Shown here: positions 1 to 10,643 of the stretch, one piece after another
Numbering within the stretch: the stretch's first letter is position 1
Layout: each line of letters starts with the position of its first letter
DNA from: Azadirachta indica
Taxonomy: Eukaryota; Streptophyta; Magnoliopsida; Sapindales; Meliaceae
Assembly: GCA_022749755.1 (NCBI GenBank)
Contig: CM040441.1
Coordinates: 3,848,741-3,912,740 of the forward strand
Direction: 5' to 3'
Length of the DNA stretch: 64,000 nt
The notes under the pieces: generated by a model
Told to the model about the DNA's origin: nothing
The model's input: only the letters and a program-made list of their open reading frames with translations
The model's database searches: none
Made by a program: the position numbers and the translations under genes

Positions 1-175
1 CACTTAATCTTTCTCAAATTTTTACATGACATTGATACGCTTTCTTCTTTCTACCTACTTTTCATCCTCATCATCCTGGTTGTTGTTGTCGTCCTCATCC
101 TCCTACTCCTCCTTTTATTTATTATTATTTATTATAATTTTTAATTGTGGGACTAATGTGGGATTATGTTAATTT
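1..175. repeat. Spacer module S, copy 1 (CT-rich)
   Basis: A pyrimidine-rich stretch (runs of cctcatcatcctgg and ttgttgttgtcgtcctcatc) followed by AT-rich DNA. It matches 17862-18035 almost base for base. In that copy it lies between two 1.1-kb direct repeats. The window therefore opens at the same point of a repeated unit that recurs about 17.9 kb downstream. No coding potential was seen. Confidence 0.8.
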
Positions 176-1594
176 CTTCTTCTTCGTTATTTATTTATTA
201 TTATTAATTTTTATTATCTTTCTCAAAAAATTATGTGATCATGTTGACTTTCAGTATTTTTAGTATTCACAATATCTTAAGATAAGTTAAAAGTACACAA
301 AATTCCTACGACCAGTTTGAAAGAGATCGGTAAAAATCAAATAAAGATACTAGAGTTTCGTTGACTGTGTTACATGACAAGAATTTAATATAAATTAAAA
401 TCACATATTTTGCCATAAATCAACTAAACAATTACTGGAAATTAGCCAAATCCTGTATTTATGTAATTTTTTTAATTGGTGTCTTTTTAGTCGTTGAATA
501 TCTTTTATAAATAGAGGCATTATAGTATGCTTTTATAAATTAATGAAAAATAAATTTTCTCTCAGTTTATAAAATTCTTCAGACATAACGTTTCGAAAAA
601 GCTTAAAAGACTCTAACCCTGAAATCCTAAAAATTTGGTATTTATAAACTCTTTTGTAGTGACATGAACAGACAAGCAAATTAAAAAATTTTAAAAGAAT
701 TGTCCATATAAAAAAGAAATACTTTTGGCCATTAAAAAAGTCATATCAACAAGTAATTATTGTACCGATGCTTAATCCTTTAACGGAAAAAATTATTTCA
801 ATTATTATGATAGAGATTAAGAAAAAGTTTGTTTAACCATATTGAGAGAAAAATAATATTAAAGGTAAAGGTAGAGCACTTGCGAAGGACCAATTTTGAC
901 CTAATAATATTAGTAATTATTTACTATTAACTATTAACAACATTGTTTTGGCTTTCTACCTCGGACCTAGGTTGAGCGTCACCACTTTTACTATTTACAA
1001 TATGTAATATTAAGTAGGCACCTTTTTTTGTCAATGAAAATCTAAAAGTACTAAAATATTGGAATTTGACTGACATATTTATCTTTTTATTTACAATATG
1101 AATATAAATTGTACAAATTGTTAATTTGTGTGATATTTTGCTAATTTATTATTTGTTTTACTTTTTTCTATTTTGAAATGCGTTAATTTGTAAAATAAAT
1201 TTTCTTTTTTCTTTAAAAAAAAAAAACAAGTGACCCCCTAAAAATTCCCTTTACGAAGAACACAAACAAATAATCTTCATAAAATTTAAGAAATTTAAAT
1301 CTTTAAATTTATCATAACAGAAATTACATATAGATAACCTCCACTAAGTTATTCTCAATTAAAGTATAGAAAAAATTGAAGAACATGAAAAAATAAGAAA
1401 TAAAAATCACACTTGCAGAATGCTATCTTATGAAAGTGCATTAATTATGATACATTAATTACATGTATTAATTTCAATCTTAATTATTGGAGGTTCATAG
1501 GTCCAATGATCTACAAATAATATAAACGTATGTGTAAAAATATAGGACTACTAATCCGTTGCCTATATATGTGTGTGTGTGTGTGTGTGTGTAT
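176..1594. other. Gene-free AT-rich flank of unit A
   Basis: No gene was seen. Bases 176-855 have no clear partner elsewhere in the window. From about 856 the sequence matches 19135-19870 closely, which places it in the upstream flank of the duplicated cysteine-rich peptide unit. A (GT)11 microsatellite lies at 1571-1592, with a variant copy near 19856-19878. Confidence 0.7.
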
Positions 1595-1970
1595 AGGGAG
1601 GCATTTTCCTTTTGAGAAATACATGTGATCTAATTAACTTAAGGAATTCTTACAATTTAAAGTCAATGTAACAATCAAACTACATGTATGAATGCATTTT
1701 GCTTTCAGGAATACAATCTAAATCTGATAAGGAATCCCATTGATGAAACTTATACCATTTATTCTCAATGTAACAAATAGGCTACATACATGGATGCGTT
1801 TTATTTTTGAGGAATACGATACAATTATGGGATAGAATCCTGTTGATGGAATTTTCACTAGTTCATATTACATATATAGATGCATTTCCTTTTGGGAATA
1901 AAGATCTAATTATGGTATGGAATCCAACTTATAAAATTTTTACCATTTAAATCATTTAAATTTAATGTCA
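1595..1970 (+). repeat. Degenerate tandem array upstream of peptide gene 1
   Basis: Four degenerate repeats, each containing a form of 'ggatgcatttccttttg', then 'ggaatacgatctaattatgg' and 'accatttaaa'. The 'gcattt/gcgttt' anchors sit near 1601, 1694, 1796 and 1882, a spacing of roughly 85-100 bp. Related arrays precede the other family members (5840-6250, 13935-14340, 19885-20260, and inverted at 29820-30230 and 33240-33600). Confidence 0.7.
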
Positions 1971-2229
1971 CAATTCAGACCTAAAATCAAGTAAATATTG
2001 TTTACTTTAGACACTAGCCAATCAAAAGTTCGTTTTCGGGTTTTATAACCCAAAATGCTTTTACTCAATTAGGAGGAGTCTTAAATTGGTTTTACAACCT
2101 ACCATGCATCTCCTAACTATGGAAATACATTTTAAATTGTAAAGACTAAAAACAAACTCTTGACGGATTGTGTGCCCAAAATAAACAATCTGTGCATGAT
2201 TTTGGACATGATATGAAGTGATTATTTCA

Positions 2230-2428
2230 TTATGTGTATAATAAATGAAAAATAGTTTTTATTTAGTAGTAAAATCAGAAACTACTTAGGAAGATAATAT
2301 GCAATGTGATTGTTAAATACTGCTCCATGTTGCAATAAATGAAAAACATTTTTATTTAGTAATAAAATCTTATTATACTTGGGAAGATAATATGCAATGT
2401 GACTGTCAAATATTGTTCCATATTGCAC
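2230..2428 (+). promoter_or_regulatory. Duplicated promoter module of peptide gene 1
   Basis: Two adjacent copies of a segment of about 93 bp run from 'aataaatgaaaaa' through 'gaagataatatgcaatgtga' to 'tccatattgca'. The second copy ends directly at the TATA box. The 'gcaatgtg' landmarks fall at 2301 and 2394. Gene 4 (20.5-20.7 kb) has the same pair, and gene 7 has a comparable duplication. Gene 2 keeps one recognisable copy. Confidence 0.6.
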
Positions 2429-2436
2429 TATAAATA
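2429..2436 (+). promoter_or_regulatory. TATA box of peptide gene 1
   Basis: TATAAATA lies 73 bp before the start codon and follows 'catattgcac'. The same sequence at nearly the same distance precedes the other intact copies, which supports it as the core promoter. Confidence 0.7.
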
Positions 2437-2509
2437 TAGCAAAAATATTCACAAACAGAATCAAGGTATACATAAAACTTCAGGGGTATCACTATTAACA
2501 TAAAAAGAT

Positions 2510-2869
2510 ATGAAGAACTTTTCATTCAAGTTGGCTTTCGTAGTTATTCTCGTGGTTTTTGCAACTGGTAGTTAGATTCATTATTTTTATTTATTTTGTT
2601 GTGATATGTTGTATATTATTTGAATTTTATTACTCTCATTAAACATATTTTCTTTACTTATTAATTGGAAATTGATACACACATATACAGGCATGCTGAT
2701 GCAGTCTGGAGGAGGAGTCGAAGCCAGAAATGTAGCACATCCATGCAACTCAAATGCTGACTGCGGTAAAGGCTGCACTTGCGATCTAGCTTTAAAATTG
2801 TGCTCTTGTCCTAATCCTCCTGCTGCTCGCTTTTTCAACGCCGAAGCCAATACGAATTCACAACCATGA
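2510..2869 (+). CDS. Secreted cysteine-rich peptide, family member 1
   Basis: Exons are 2510-2567 and 2691-2869 with a 123-bp GT-AG intron, giving 78 residues. I read the start at 2510 because it gives a 58-nt exon 1 in every copy. Residues 1-20 (MKNFSFKLAFVVILVVFATG) form a signal peptide: a lysine, then a hydrophobic core. A short Gly-rich linker (SGGGVEARN) follows, and then a six-Cys core, C-x5-C-x3-C-x-C-x6-C-x-C, beginning PCNSNADCGKGCTC. The tail is PNPPAARFF plus a polar end. The spacing partly resembles squash-inhibitor knottins, but I recognise no named family. Role unknown; a secreted defence or signalling peptide is an inference. Exon 2 is diverged from gene 4 although the promoter and exon 1 are almost identical. 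Confidence 0.75.
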
Positions 2870-4749
2870 TTAATATTATTGAATCGAGTGTTTGAACTAA
2901 TAATATCATTATGAGTGTTAATTTGAAATAATAATAGTAATCCTCCTGCTGCTCGCTTTAATCTTCAACGCAGAAGCCATTACCAATTTAAAATCATGAT
3001 TAATATTATTGAATTGTTTGAAATGATAATATTATGAGTCTTTGAATAATTATATGGTAATAAAATATTTTAAGAGATAAAGAAAACATGATAAGATATT
3101 TCTATTTTCAATAACTCATATATTAATTCAAAATAATTGGTACGACTAATTGTGCATATTAAATATTGTAACTACCATATAATAATAGCAATTTATAAAC
3201 TGTAACTTATGAAATTTAGTAAGACTTTTAAAACATTTTTCACGAAAAATGCCCCACAAAATGTTTTGAAAACCTTATTGTTGATATATCAGCAAATTTG
3301 TTTGTATATGAGGAAAAAACCCCTTTAATATTCTCTTCTTTATTACTTTTATATACTTGTTAATTCCTTAGGATATTTGGTATGTTATTCATAGTGGGAT
3401 TTTAATTAAAGATAATCAAGGATTTGGTGTGATTCTAATTAGAGATAATTTAAAATTTTGGCTTGCTTTATTGGGTCTGGCCTTAATATGAAATTCTAAT
3501 TGGAGTTTTATAAATTTGGACTTTATCGTTTATCTAACCCTTTTTTCTTTAATATTGGTTTAGGTAGTTATCTTACTATACTAACATATATATAAAAATC
3601 AACCTAATTTGAATGTTGAAAAAGTAGTCCAACACTTGGAAATAGAGATATCAATTTAGAGATATATGCATATATATACATATGTATGTGTGTATATATA
3701 TGAGAGAAAAATAAATTAAATAATAATAAAATGTAATTCACAACATTCTATTATATAGTTGGCAAATGTGTCTTTCGAACTTGAACCTATATTTAGTGCT
3801 GAAATATTCATTTATGGAACATGTGTGAACTATGCCTTAAACTTGGAGCCTTTTATCAAATTTCAACTATAAAACATACTATTGATGAAGACTTGGATAC
3901 GTGGGTTAACACTATTGAAGGCCATGTGCTATATCTTGATTATTGTGAAAAATTTTTAAAGAATAACTTAATTCTCATGGCCAAGTCTCCATAATGACTC
4001 TCACTTAGGTGAGTCCTCTAAAGGTGTATGTGACCTACACTTCATAAGAATTTACTTGTTTTGAACTCATTTGGGATAGATACCCTTTCTAACATCCCAT
4101 ATTATAACATTTTGCCACAAAGATCTACAAAAGCAAATCTTTTCTTAGATATGTCCATAAAATTGAAGTGCTAAATAAGGTACGCAGTATGGATTGCTTC
4201 TACCCATTGAAGGGGTCTCCAATAACAGAGGTTGGATTAATTCTCTAAGCGACTCCTTTCCAGGTTTAAACTCATCCCCCTTTACATGTTTACATGACTT
4301 TCCATAAAAGTTGTTTAGTTAAATTGATCAATTTTATTTATAGGTTATTGAGTAAAATAATTATCATGCACACTCCTAATGTGAAAACATTTATTAGTAA
4401 GACGCTATATGTCAAATTTCTCCATTTTCGTTATGATAAAAAAAGATATAATTGTTATTATAAATTAAAACTAATATTATAAATTTAAAAATATCATTAT
4501 TTTCTTATGTTTGAGGATAAAATTTCATTGTGATTCAACAATAAATATAAAATGTAAATGATATTTAACAAAAAATGCTATATGATTAAAAAAAACACCT
4601 AAATGTCTCCGTCTTGTTCTCCCTATCGCTACTATCTTCTTCTTCTTTTTCTTTCCAAATTAATTCTTCTTTATATTTTCTTTATCTCTTTCTAAATTAT
4701 TCTGTTTCATCATTGAGTTCTTCTTCGATTTCTTCTTTTTCTTTCGACT

Positions 4750-4784
<35 letters not shown>

Positions 4785-4804
4785 GCATGAAAGAACGAGT
4801 CTTA
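2870..4804. other. Gene-free 3' flank of unit A
   Basis: No gene was seen. The stretch is homologous throughout to 21141-23090 but clearly more diverged than the promoters are. At 2937-3000 it contains an echo of the end of exon 2 ('cctcctgctgctcgcttt' through 'ccaatttaaaatcatga'), listed separately. A run of AT repeats lies at 4749-4784. Confidence 0.6.
2937..3000 (+). pseudogene. Partial echo of peptide exon 2 in the 3' flank
   Basis: Just after gene 1, 'aatcctcctgctgctcgctt' and then a segment reading as the NAEAITNL-type tail repeat the last part of exon 2, with a small frame change and no cysteine core. The tail matches that of genes 2 and 3 better than that of gene 1. The echo was probably left by an unequal exchange between family members. 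The same echo follows gene 4 at about 21212-21275. Confidence 0.65.
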
Positions 4805-5060
4805 TTAACAAAGTTTTTTAGATCCAACTATCATCAGCTCTTTATTATTTGTAAGTATGTTGAGAGAGCTCTCCTCAAACTTCAGTTTGTAACTTGCATT
4901 GATCTTCAACAAATTATGGGTCCTGATTTTCTCAATAATCAACAGTGCAATTCTATCACCCACGTTCACCTTTAAATCAACATCAGAATGGTTGAGCAAA
5001 ATCACCCCAACTGGTCCACTTGTAATCAACATCTATAACTACCGCTCCCATGTTTATTGA
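4805..5060 (-). pseudogene. dUTPase fragment 1
   Basis: Reading the minus strand, residues GPVGVILLNHSDVDLKV then GDRIALLIIEKI match the C-terminal half of plant deoxyuridine triphosphatase (normally hydrolysing dUTP to dUMP). The preceding conserved motif GVIDADYRG survives as AVVIDVDYK in another frame, so a frameshift separates the two. The N-terminal half and the glycine-rich C-terminal motif were not found. It lies on the opposite strand to the neighbouring cysteine-rich peptide genes, and four related fragments exist in the other units. A decayed captured gene piece, not a working enzyme. Confidence 0.75.
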
Positions 5061-5839
5061 TTGTTCCTCGCAAGACTCAGTATCGGCACTAGAGAAAATA
5101 AACCAAACCTATTTTAATTTATGGTAAATTGATTTCAGGTCTGAGAAATTTTGCGTGTCTAAAAGGTGGGAGGTCTAGATGGTGACATAAGGTATTAAAG
5201 ATGGCTAAATTTTTGGAATTAAGGTTAGAATTATTGAATCTTAAATGAAGACAAGAACAAGAAGAAGAAGAAATCAACGAGAAGAAAGGGAAGAAACTGA
5301 CAAGAAGAAGAGGAAGAAGTTAGAGGTGGCAAGGAGAAAGAGATGGAAAAATTGAAGGTTATTTTTATATTTTTAATATGATTTATTTTTAAATTACAAT
5401 GATTATTTTATCTCAAATACGAGAAATAACTATATTTTAAAATCTTTAATTTTAATTTTAAGTTCCTAATGGTGACCAAAAATTATAACAATAAAGGTCT
5501 AATTGACAAATATTTTCAGCTTGTAAGTGTACTTGACACATTTTATTTTTGGGGTCCAATTGTCATTAGTCCAAAATTATAAATATATTATTATGAAAAT
5601 AGTGTTTTTGAGATCAGAAAAAGTGTTCGGTACTATTTGTTAAAACTAGTTTTCCAAAATGGAAAAATGATAACATGTTCGGTACTACTTTTGACATGAG
5701 AGGAATAGTTGTTTTGAGAATAAAATTGTAATTAAATTTGAAACCCACTTTTGAAAACGGTGGAAAACAAGAAAAACAATTTTATTTATTTTTGAAAAGA
5801 TCTTTTATAAAATAAGTAACCAAACATGTTTACTGTTCA
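5061..5839. other. Gene-free stretch between dUTPase fragment 1 and the next array
   Basis: Contains a purine-rich GAAGAAG tract (about 5245-5360) and AT-rich DNA with no coding signal. It is homologous to 13160-13930 in the next unit. Confidence 0.6.
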
Positions 5840-6250
5840 TCCATAAATATAAATATGGATGCATTTCCTTTTTGAGAATTTTGATCTAGCTATGATATGC
5901 AATCTCATTTATGAAATTTATACCATTTAAAATCAATGTAAAACTAGATTACATATATGCATGCATTTTTATTTTTGGGAAATATGATCTAATCATGGTA
6001 TGAAATCCTATTGATAAAACTTTTTCCATTTAAAGTCAATATAACAGTTAGGCTATGTAAATGGATTCAATTTCTTTTTGAGGAATACAATTTGATTATA
6101 GTACGGAATCCCAATGATAGAATTTTTATTTGTTCATACTGCATACATGGTTGCATTTCTTTTTGACAAATATGATTTAATGAGTAATTATGGTATGGAA
6201 AGCCACTGATAGAATTTTTTACCATTTAAATCATTTAAACTTATTGTAGA
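5840..6250 (+). repeat. Degenerate tandem array upstream of peptide gene 2
   Basis: Same type of 85-100 bp degenerate repeats as at 1595-1970, with anchors ('ggatgcatttcctttttg' and variants) near 5855, 5963, 6068 and 6150. One more related copy lies apart near 6500. Confidence 0.65.
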
Positions 6251-7178
6251 AGTTCAAACCTAAAATCAAGTAGATGTTACTTGATTTGGGCTCATAGCCT
6301 ATCTCGAAGTTCAAAGTATGTTTTTGGGTTTTACAACCCACAATGTGTTTGCTCAATTAAAAGGATTCAATGCAGTCTCACTCTAACATGCGATGTACAT
6401 GTGGGATGTGAATGTAAAATTGAATTGAGTTGCATTTGGTTGTCCTAACTCTAGTATGTAATCCCATTGATAGAATTTTTAACAGTTTATATTATATATA
6501 TGGATGTAGGTCTTTTTGGGGAATACGATCAAATTATAGTAAGGAATCTAAGTCATAAAATTTTTTGCACTTAATTATTTAAACTTAATGTAATAATCAA
6601 GAATTAAAATAAAAAAATAAGCCCTTAAGAGACTGTGTGCCTAAAGTAAATAATATTTACTTAGTTTTGGGCATGGTATGTGATGCAACACGGAAGCGAT
6701 ACTAGATAGAATTTTAGCATATATCTTAAATATTTAAGAATATGGGCTCCTACAGAGAGATAAATATCTCATGAAGGGAAAGATGAATAACTCACATAAT
6801 AAATAACTGAAAAAAATATTATTAATTTCAATTCAACCTAATAAATAACAAGACTTATTTATACTAATATATATCTTCATCGGAAGAGAATAAGAATTTT
6901 TATGAATAAGAGATTTAAATTTAAACTATGATTAAAAAATAAACTAGAATCCTCTTAACTACAAAAACCAAATAAGAATCCTAATTAAAATGAGAAATCC
7001 AAATGTGACTTAAAATAAAATTTCTAATTTATTTGGCCATTGTTTTTTGTCGTACATCAATATGAAACGATCATTTCATTGCGTGTACAATAAATGAAAA
7101 ACATATTTATTATTAAAATCATATTATACTTGAAAGACAATATGCAATGTAACTGCAAAATATTACTCCATATTGCAA
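6251..7178 (+). other. Upstream region of peptide gene 2
   Basis: No gene was seen. The sequence is paralogous to 14341-15215. The last 100 bp hold one copy of the conserved promoter module (gcaatgtaactgcaaaatatt, tccatattgca). Confidence 0.55.
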
Positions 7179-7186
7179 TATAAATA
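7179..7186 (+). promoter_or_regulatory. TATA box of peptide gene 2
   Basis: TATAAATA after 'ccatattgcaa', 64 bp before the start codon, in the same setting as in gene 1. Confidence 0.7.
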
Positions 7187-7250
7187 AAGCTCAAATTTTC
7201 ACGGATTGAAAATCAAGATATAACGGAAATCACTATTAACAAAAAAGGAT

Positions 7251-7560
7251 ATGGAGACGTTGTCATTCAAGTTGGTGTTCGTAGTTACTCTTTTGGTTTT
7301 TGCAATCGGTAATTAGATTCATTCTTTGTATTTCTTTAAATTTTTGAATAATTTATTACTCTTCTTAAACATCATATACAGGCATGCAGACGCAGTTTGG
7401 AGGAGGAGTTGAAGCCAGAAATGTAGCAACCCATTGCACCTCAAACGCAGAATGCTGTAGTATCTGTACTTGCGATCTAGCTTTGCAATTGTGTTCTTGT
7501 CCTAATCCTCCTAGTACCCGATTTTACAACGCTGAAGCCATTACCAATTTAAAACCATGA
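7251..7560 (+). CDS. Secreted cysteine-rich peptide, family member 2
   Basis: Exons are 7251-7308 and 7382-7560 with a 73-bp GT-AG intron, the shortest in the family, giving 78 residues. A signal peptide METLSFKLVFVVTLLVFAIG is followed by MQTQFGGGVEARNVATHC. The core keeps all six cysteines and adds a seventh directly after the second (AECCSICTC). An odd cysteine number could leave a free thiol or permit a dimer. The tail ends AITNLKP. Both exons are open with good splice sites and a TATA box, so I call it intact. Function unknown, as for the other members. Confidence 0.7.
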
Positions 7561-8720
7561 TTAATATTACTGAATCGTTTGAAATAATTGTATTATATTT
7601 ATGAGTAGGATTATTATTATGAGTCCTGTTATTTAATTTAATAATTAATAAATCATAAGTTGATTTTGTTTGAATTCTGATTGATGAAGTATTTAATTAA
7701 TTTCCAATCTTTTCTCACTATTAATTAATTTTTAAAATTTTCTCTTACACAAAATTCAATTTCTTTCTTTCTTTTTTTTTCTTTTTTGGCACATCACTCT
7801 CTCCCACGGCCTGTTTGATGATCTCCGATTTCTTCACCTTTTGAATTTAGGTTTTTCGTTCTATGAATTCCTACTTCTGAAGGATTGTTCTGGCAAATCA
7901 TCTAAGGTACTTTTGGTTTTTATTATTTTCAGTAATTAATAGATGATGTTATTTTCATTAGTTTTGATTTCAATCATCTAAGACAAGTTCTGTTTATGAT
8001 TCACCCAGCTATAAATATAAAAAAATTCCTAATGTATTCAGATAAAGACTTGAATATAATTCTGTTGGAAATTCTTTAACAAACTTAATTTTCTATAATG
8101 TCCATTTTTTTTAAAAACAGAAACTGTATCCCAATTCTGAATCGAAGTGCCATTGATTTCCAACTCATGCATATAATAATGTGCAAAACTGTCAACTTGT
8201 TCTATTTTTATTTGAAACTTTATCAATGTTGATATATATATGTAGGGGATCAGAGTGTGGTATTATCTAGTAAACAAAGATTCTATTATTGTTTGAAAAA
8301 AAAAAAAAAGATTTTAAAGAAGTTTCAGATTAAGGATGGTGGAGAGATACAGGCCACCTTAAAAAAATTTATACTAATTATAATAATTAACTTTTTGTAG
8401 GTTTCAAAGAGACCTTTGACATTTTACAGATTTAGAGATTATATTTGACCATATAATTAATATATAATTAATGTATTCATAATTAATACATATGTCAGAT
8501 GAAATTTAAATCGTTGATGTGCCCGTATCCAACGGTTTATAATTGATATAAGATTTTGTATGAAAAATAAGTTTATATAACCTTCAAAAGAAAAAAAAAA
8601 TGATTCACGTTGCTAAGTCTAATATGTTGAGACTAAAACTTGTTATCCCTTTACATCATATAGCTTATTAGATTAACAAAAACAAAAGTCAAACAATAAA
8701 TCTATACATATTATGATTAA
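7561..8720. other. Gene-free stretch after peptide gene 2
   Basis: The first 130 bp match the 3' flank of the broken gene 3 (16345-16500). The remainder is AT-rich DNA without a partner in the window. A 62-codon minus-strand reading frame at 8038-8226 has no recognisable similarity and I do not call it. Confidence 0.55.
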
Positions 8721-9266
8721 TTTGCAGTTAATCCATATAATCCGTAATGACGCAAGCTCTTAAAAACTCACTGAAAGAGAGGGAGAAAATTGGTGCACAA
8801 AATAATACCTTTACATAGACAACATTCACTAATAGCACATGCAAACACAACCGAGTCAAAGGGGTAGCAATACTTTTGAGGGTCCTGAGCGGTGAAAATT
8901 TTGGCTGCGCTTGGAAGAGACCTTTCCCGACGAGTGGTATTCCACAGCTGGTACCATTGCACTCAGCACTCCACGATCTTTCATTCTGGAAGATTCCACG
9001 GCCGAACACAAAGCTGATAGGCCGCACGCGCCTCAACTGTTCTTGACGCACCGATTACCCGGTACACGCGCCATATCTCCGACATGTATTTTGAACACGG
9101 ACACTACTATCAGGTTCTTTTTCATCTCAGCTTCTTAATGATGATGCTGGTTTGGGCACATGCGCAGTAATTTGTGACAAATCCAGGTTTGAAAATCGAC
9201 CAAGCATCCTTACATTTTGAAGGAAAAAAAGAATCTTCCGACAATTGATGACTATGATTTAGAAGA
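8721..9266. other. GC-richer segment, possible LINE 5' untranslated region
   Basis: Base composition rises clearly from about 8880, with CpG-containing words such as 'gccgcacgcgcctcaactgt'. It runs directly into the LINE ORF1. Overlapping reading frames on both strands match no family I know. The simplest reading is the 5' leader of the LINE. A captured host exon cannot be excluded. Confidence 0.4.
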
Positions 9267-10643
9267 ATGGAGAGTCAACCAGGCCAGACTAAAAAACCAA
9301 CCTTTGCTTCACTTCTATCGAAGCCTAACGAAGTGATTCCACCAGAAAAGTTGCCTTTGCCAATTCAGAGGGGAGATACTACTGTTGTTCGACTTGATCC
9401 AGAAATTCACAAAATTGCAGTTAACAATTGTAAAAATAATTTGATTATGCTTCGTCCAGGTTCCAAACCGATGAAAATTGATGAATTCGATCTCATCTTC
9501 AAAATATTTGGCACCCGACATCTTCATGGTTGTTTACATCTTTAGCGAGAGGTTTTTTGACATTCATTTTGAAGATGATATAGACATAAGGGAGGCATGG
9601 AGTGGAGGTTCTTGTTCTTTACCTCAAGGCATTTTTAGGCTTTATCAGTGGAAGCCGAATTTTAACCCTTATGAGCCACATATACAATCCCATGCCCAGG
9701 TATGGGTTCGAATTTATGGTCTGAGTCTTGAATATTGGCATCCGAAATTATTGTTGTCAGTTGCTAGAGGTGTTGGCATTCCTTTGCAAATTGATCAAGC
9801 AACGAGTGAAAAAAAGTATGGTTATTATGCTCGTGTGCTGGTTTAAGTTGATCTCTCAGGCCCTTTGCCAGACCACCTAACTGTGGAACTTCCAGATTTC
9901 GGCTTCATCGTTCAAGTTCACTATGAGAATCTGCCTTCTAAGTGTACCGGATGCAATCACTTTGGGTGTGCTACGCACAACTGTAGATTAACAAAAAAGA
10001 CAACGAAACAAGCAGAGGCAAAAAATCAGCAGGAGATAAAGCCTCGCCCTATTTATGGACCAATAACTAAGGATATTACCACTGAACCAGAGAATGTGAC
10101 TTCAGCGGATAGTCAATAGAAAAAAACTCCACCAAATCAGGGTGAGATTGTACTCCTCCCAGCAAAAAATGGTGAAGGTATAACTTCTAGCTCTTCAATC
10201 CTATGTCCAATCAGACAAGCTCCAGGAAATTTCCGATGAATGCTCATTTGGTAGTAGATTTGACAAAATTTTCTGCTGATGCCCAGGAATCAAAGGCGTC
10301 AATGGACTCACAATTGGAATTTGACTCTTTACGGTTCCCCACTAATTCTGTTGCAGATGGTGATGTAGCACAACCTGGTAAAACTTCAACTCAGCCAGCA
10401 ATAAATAAACCTGAACAAAACAATACTCTAAAAGCTAGTGGTGACTCAGGTGACTCAGAATCTGATTCGGATGTTGACATTCCATCTTCTGATAATGCAA
10501 TTTCTACACAACTTGATGAACTTAATAGCCAGCCAGAGGAGGGCTTTCAACAGGTGCCACGCAAATCGAAGAAACAAAAGGACACTACTATTGGCACTGC
10601 AAGCTACCTAACAAAAGGCCTCAAAAAGAAAAGTAATCCATGA
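9267..10643 (+). pseudogene. LINE ORF1 (DUF4283, zinc knuckle), broken
   Basis: A nucleic-acid-binding ORF1 protein of plant L1 elements. Frame one (9267 to about 9510) gives the start MESQPGQTKKPTFASLLSKP and the beginning of DUF4283. A frameshift near 9510 moves to the frame that holds GIFRLYQWKPNFNPYEPH and HAQVWVRIYGLSLEYWHPK. A TAA stop at 9844-9846 interrupts the domain. The CCHC knuckle (CTGCNHFGCATHNC) follows near 9945, then a TAG at 10117-10119. The acidic, Ser-rich C-terminal part continues at 10203-10643. At least three breaks mean it is not translatable as a whole. Confidence 0.85.

Noticed and set aside
2587..2850. 87-codon minus-strand frame over peptide gene 1
   Set aside because: It is the antisense of exon 2 and the intron. 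The plus strand has the signal peptide, splice sites and conserved cysteines.
2510..2869. Assignment of the peptides to legume-type nodule cysteine-rich (NCR) peptides or to plant defensins
   Set aside because: The first spacing C-x5-C resembles NCR peptides, but the later spacings do not fit NCR or defensin patterns, and nothing else indicates a legume.
8728..9051. 107-codon minus-strand frame in GC-richer DNA
   Set aside because: No recognisable domain, no splice support, and it borders the LINE ORF1. More likely LINE leader sequence.
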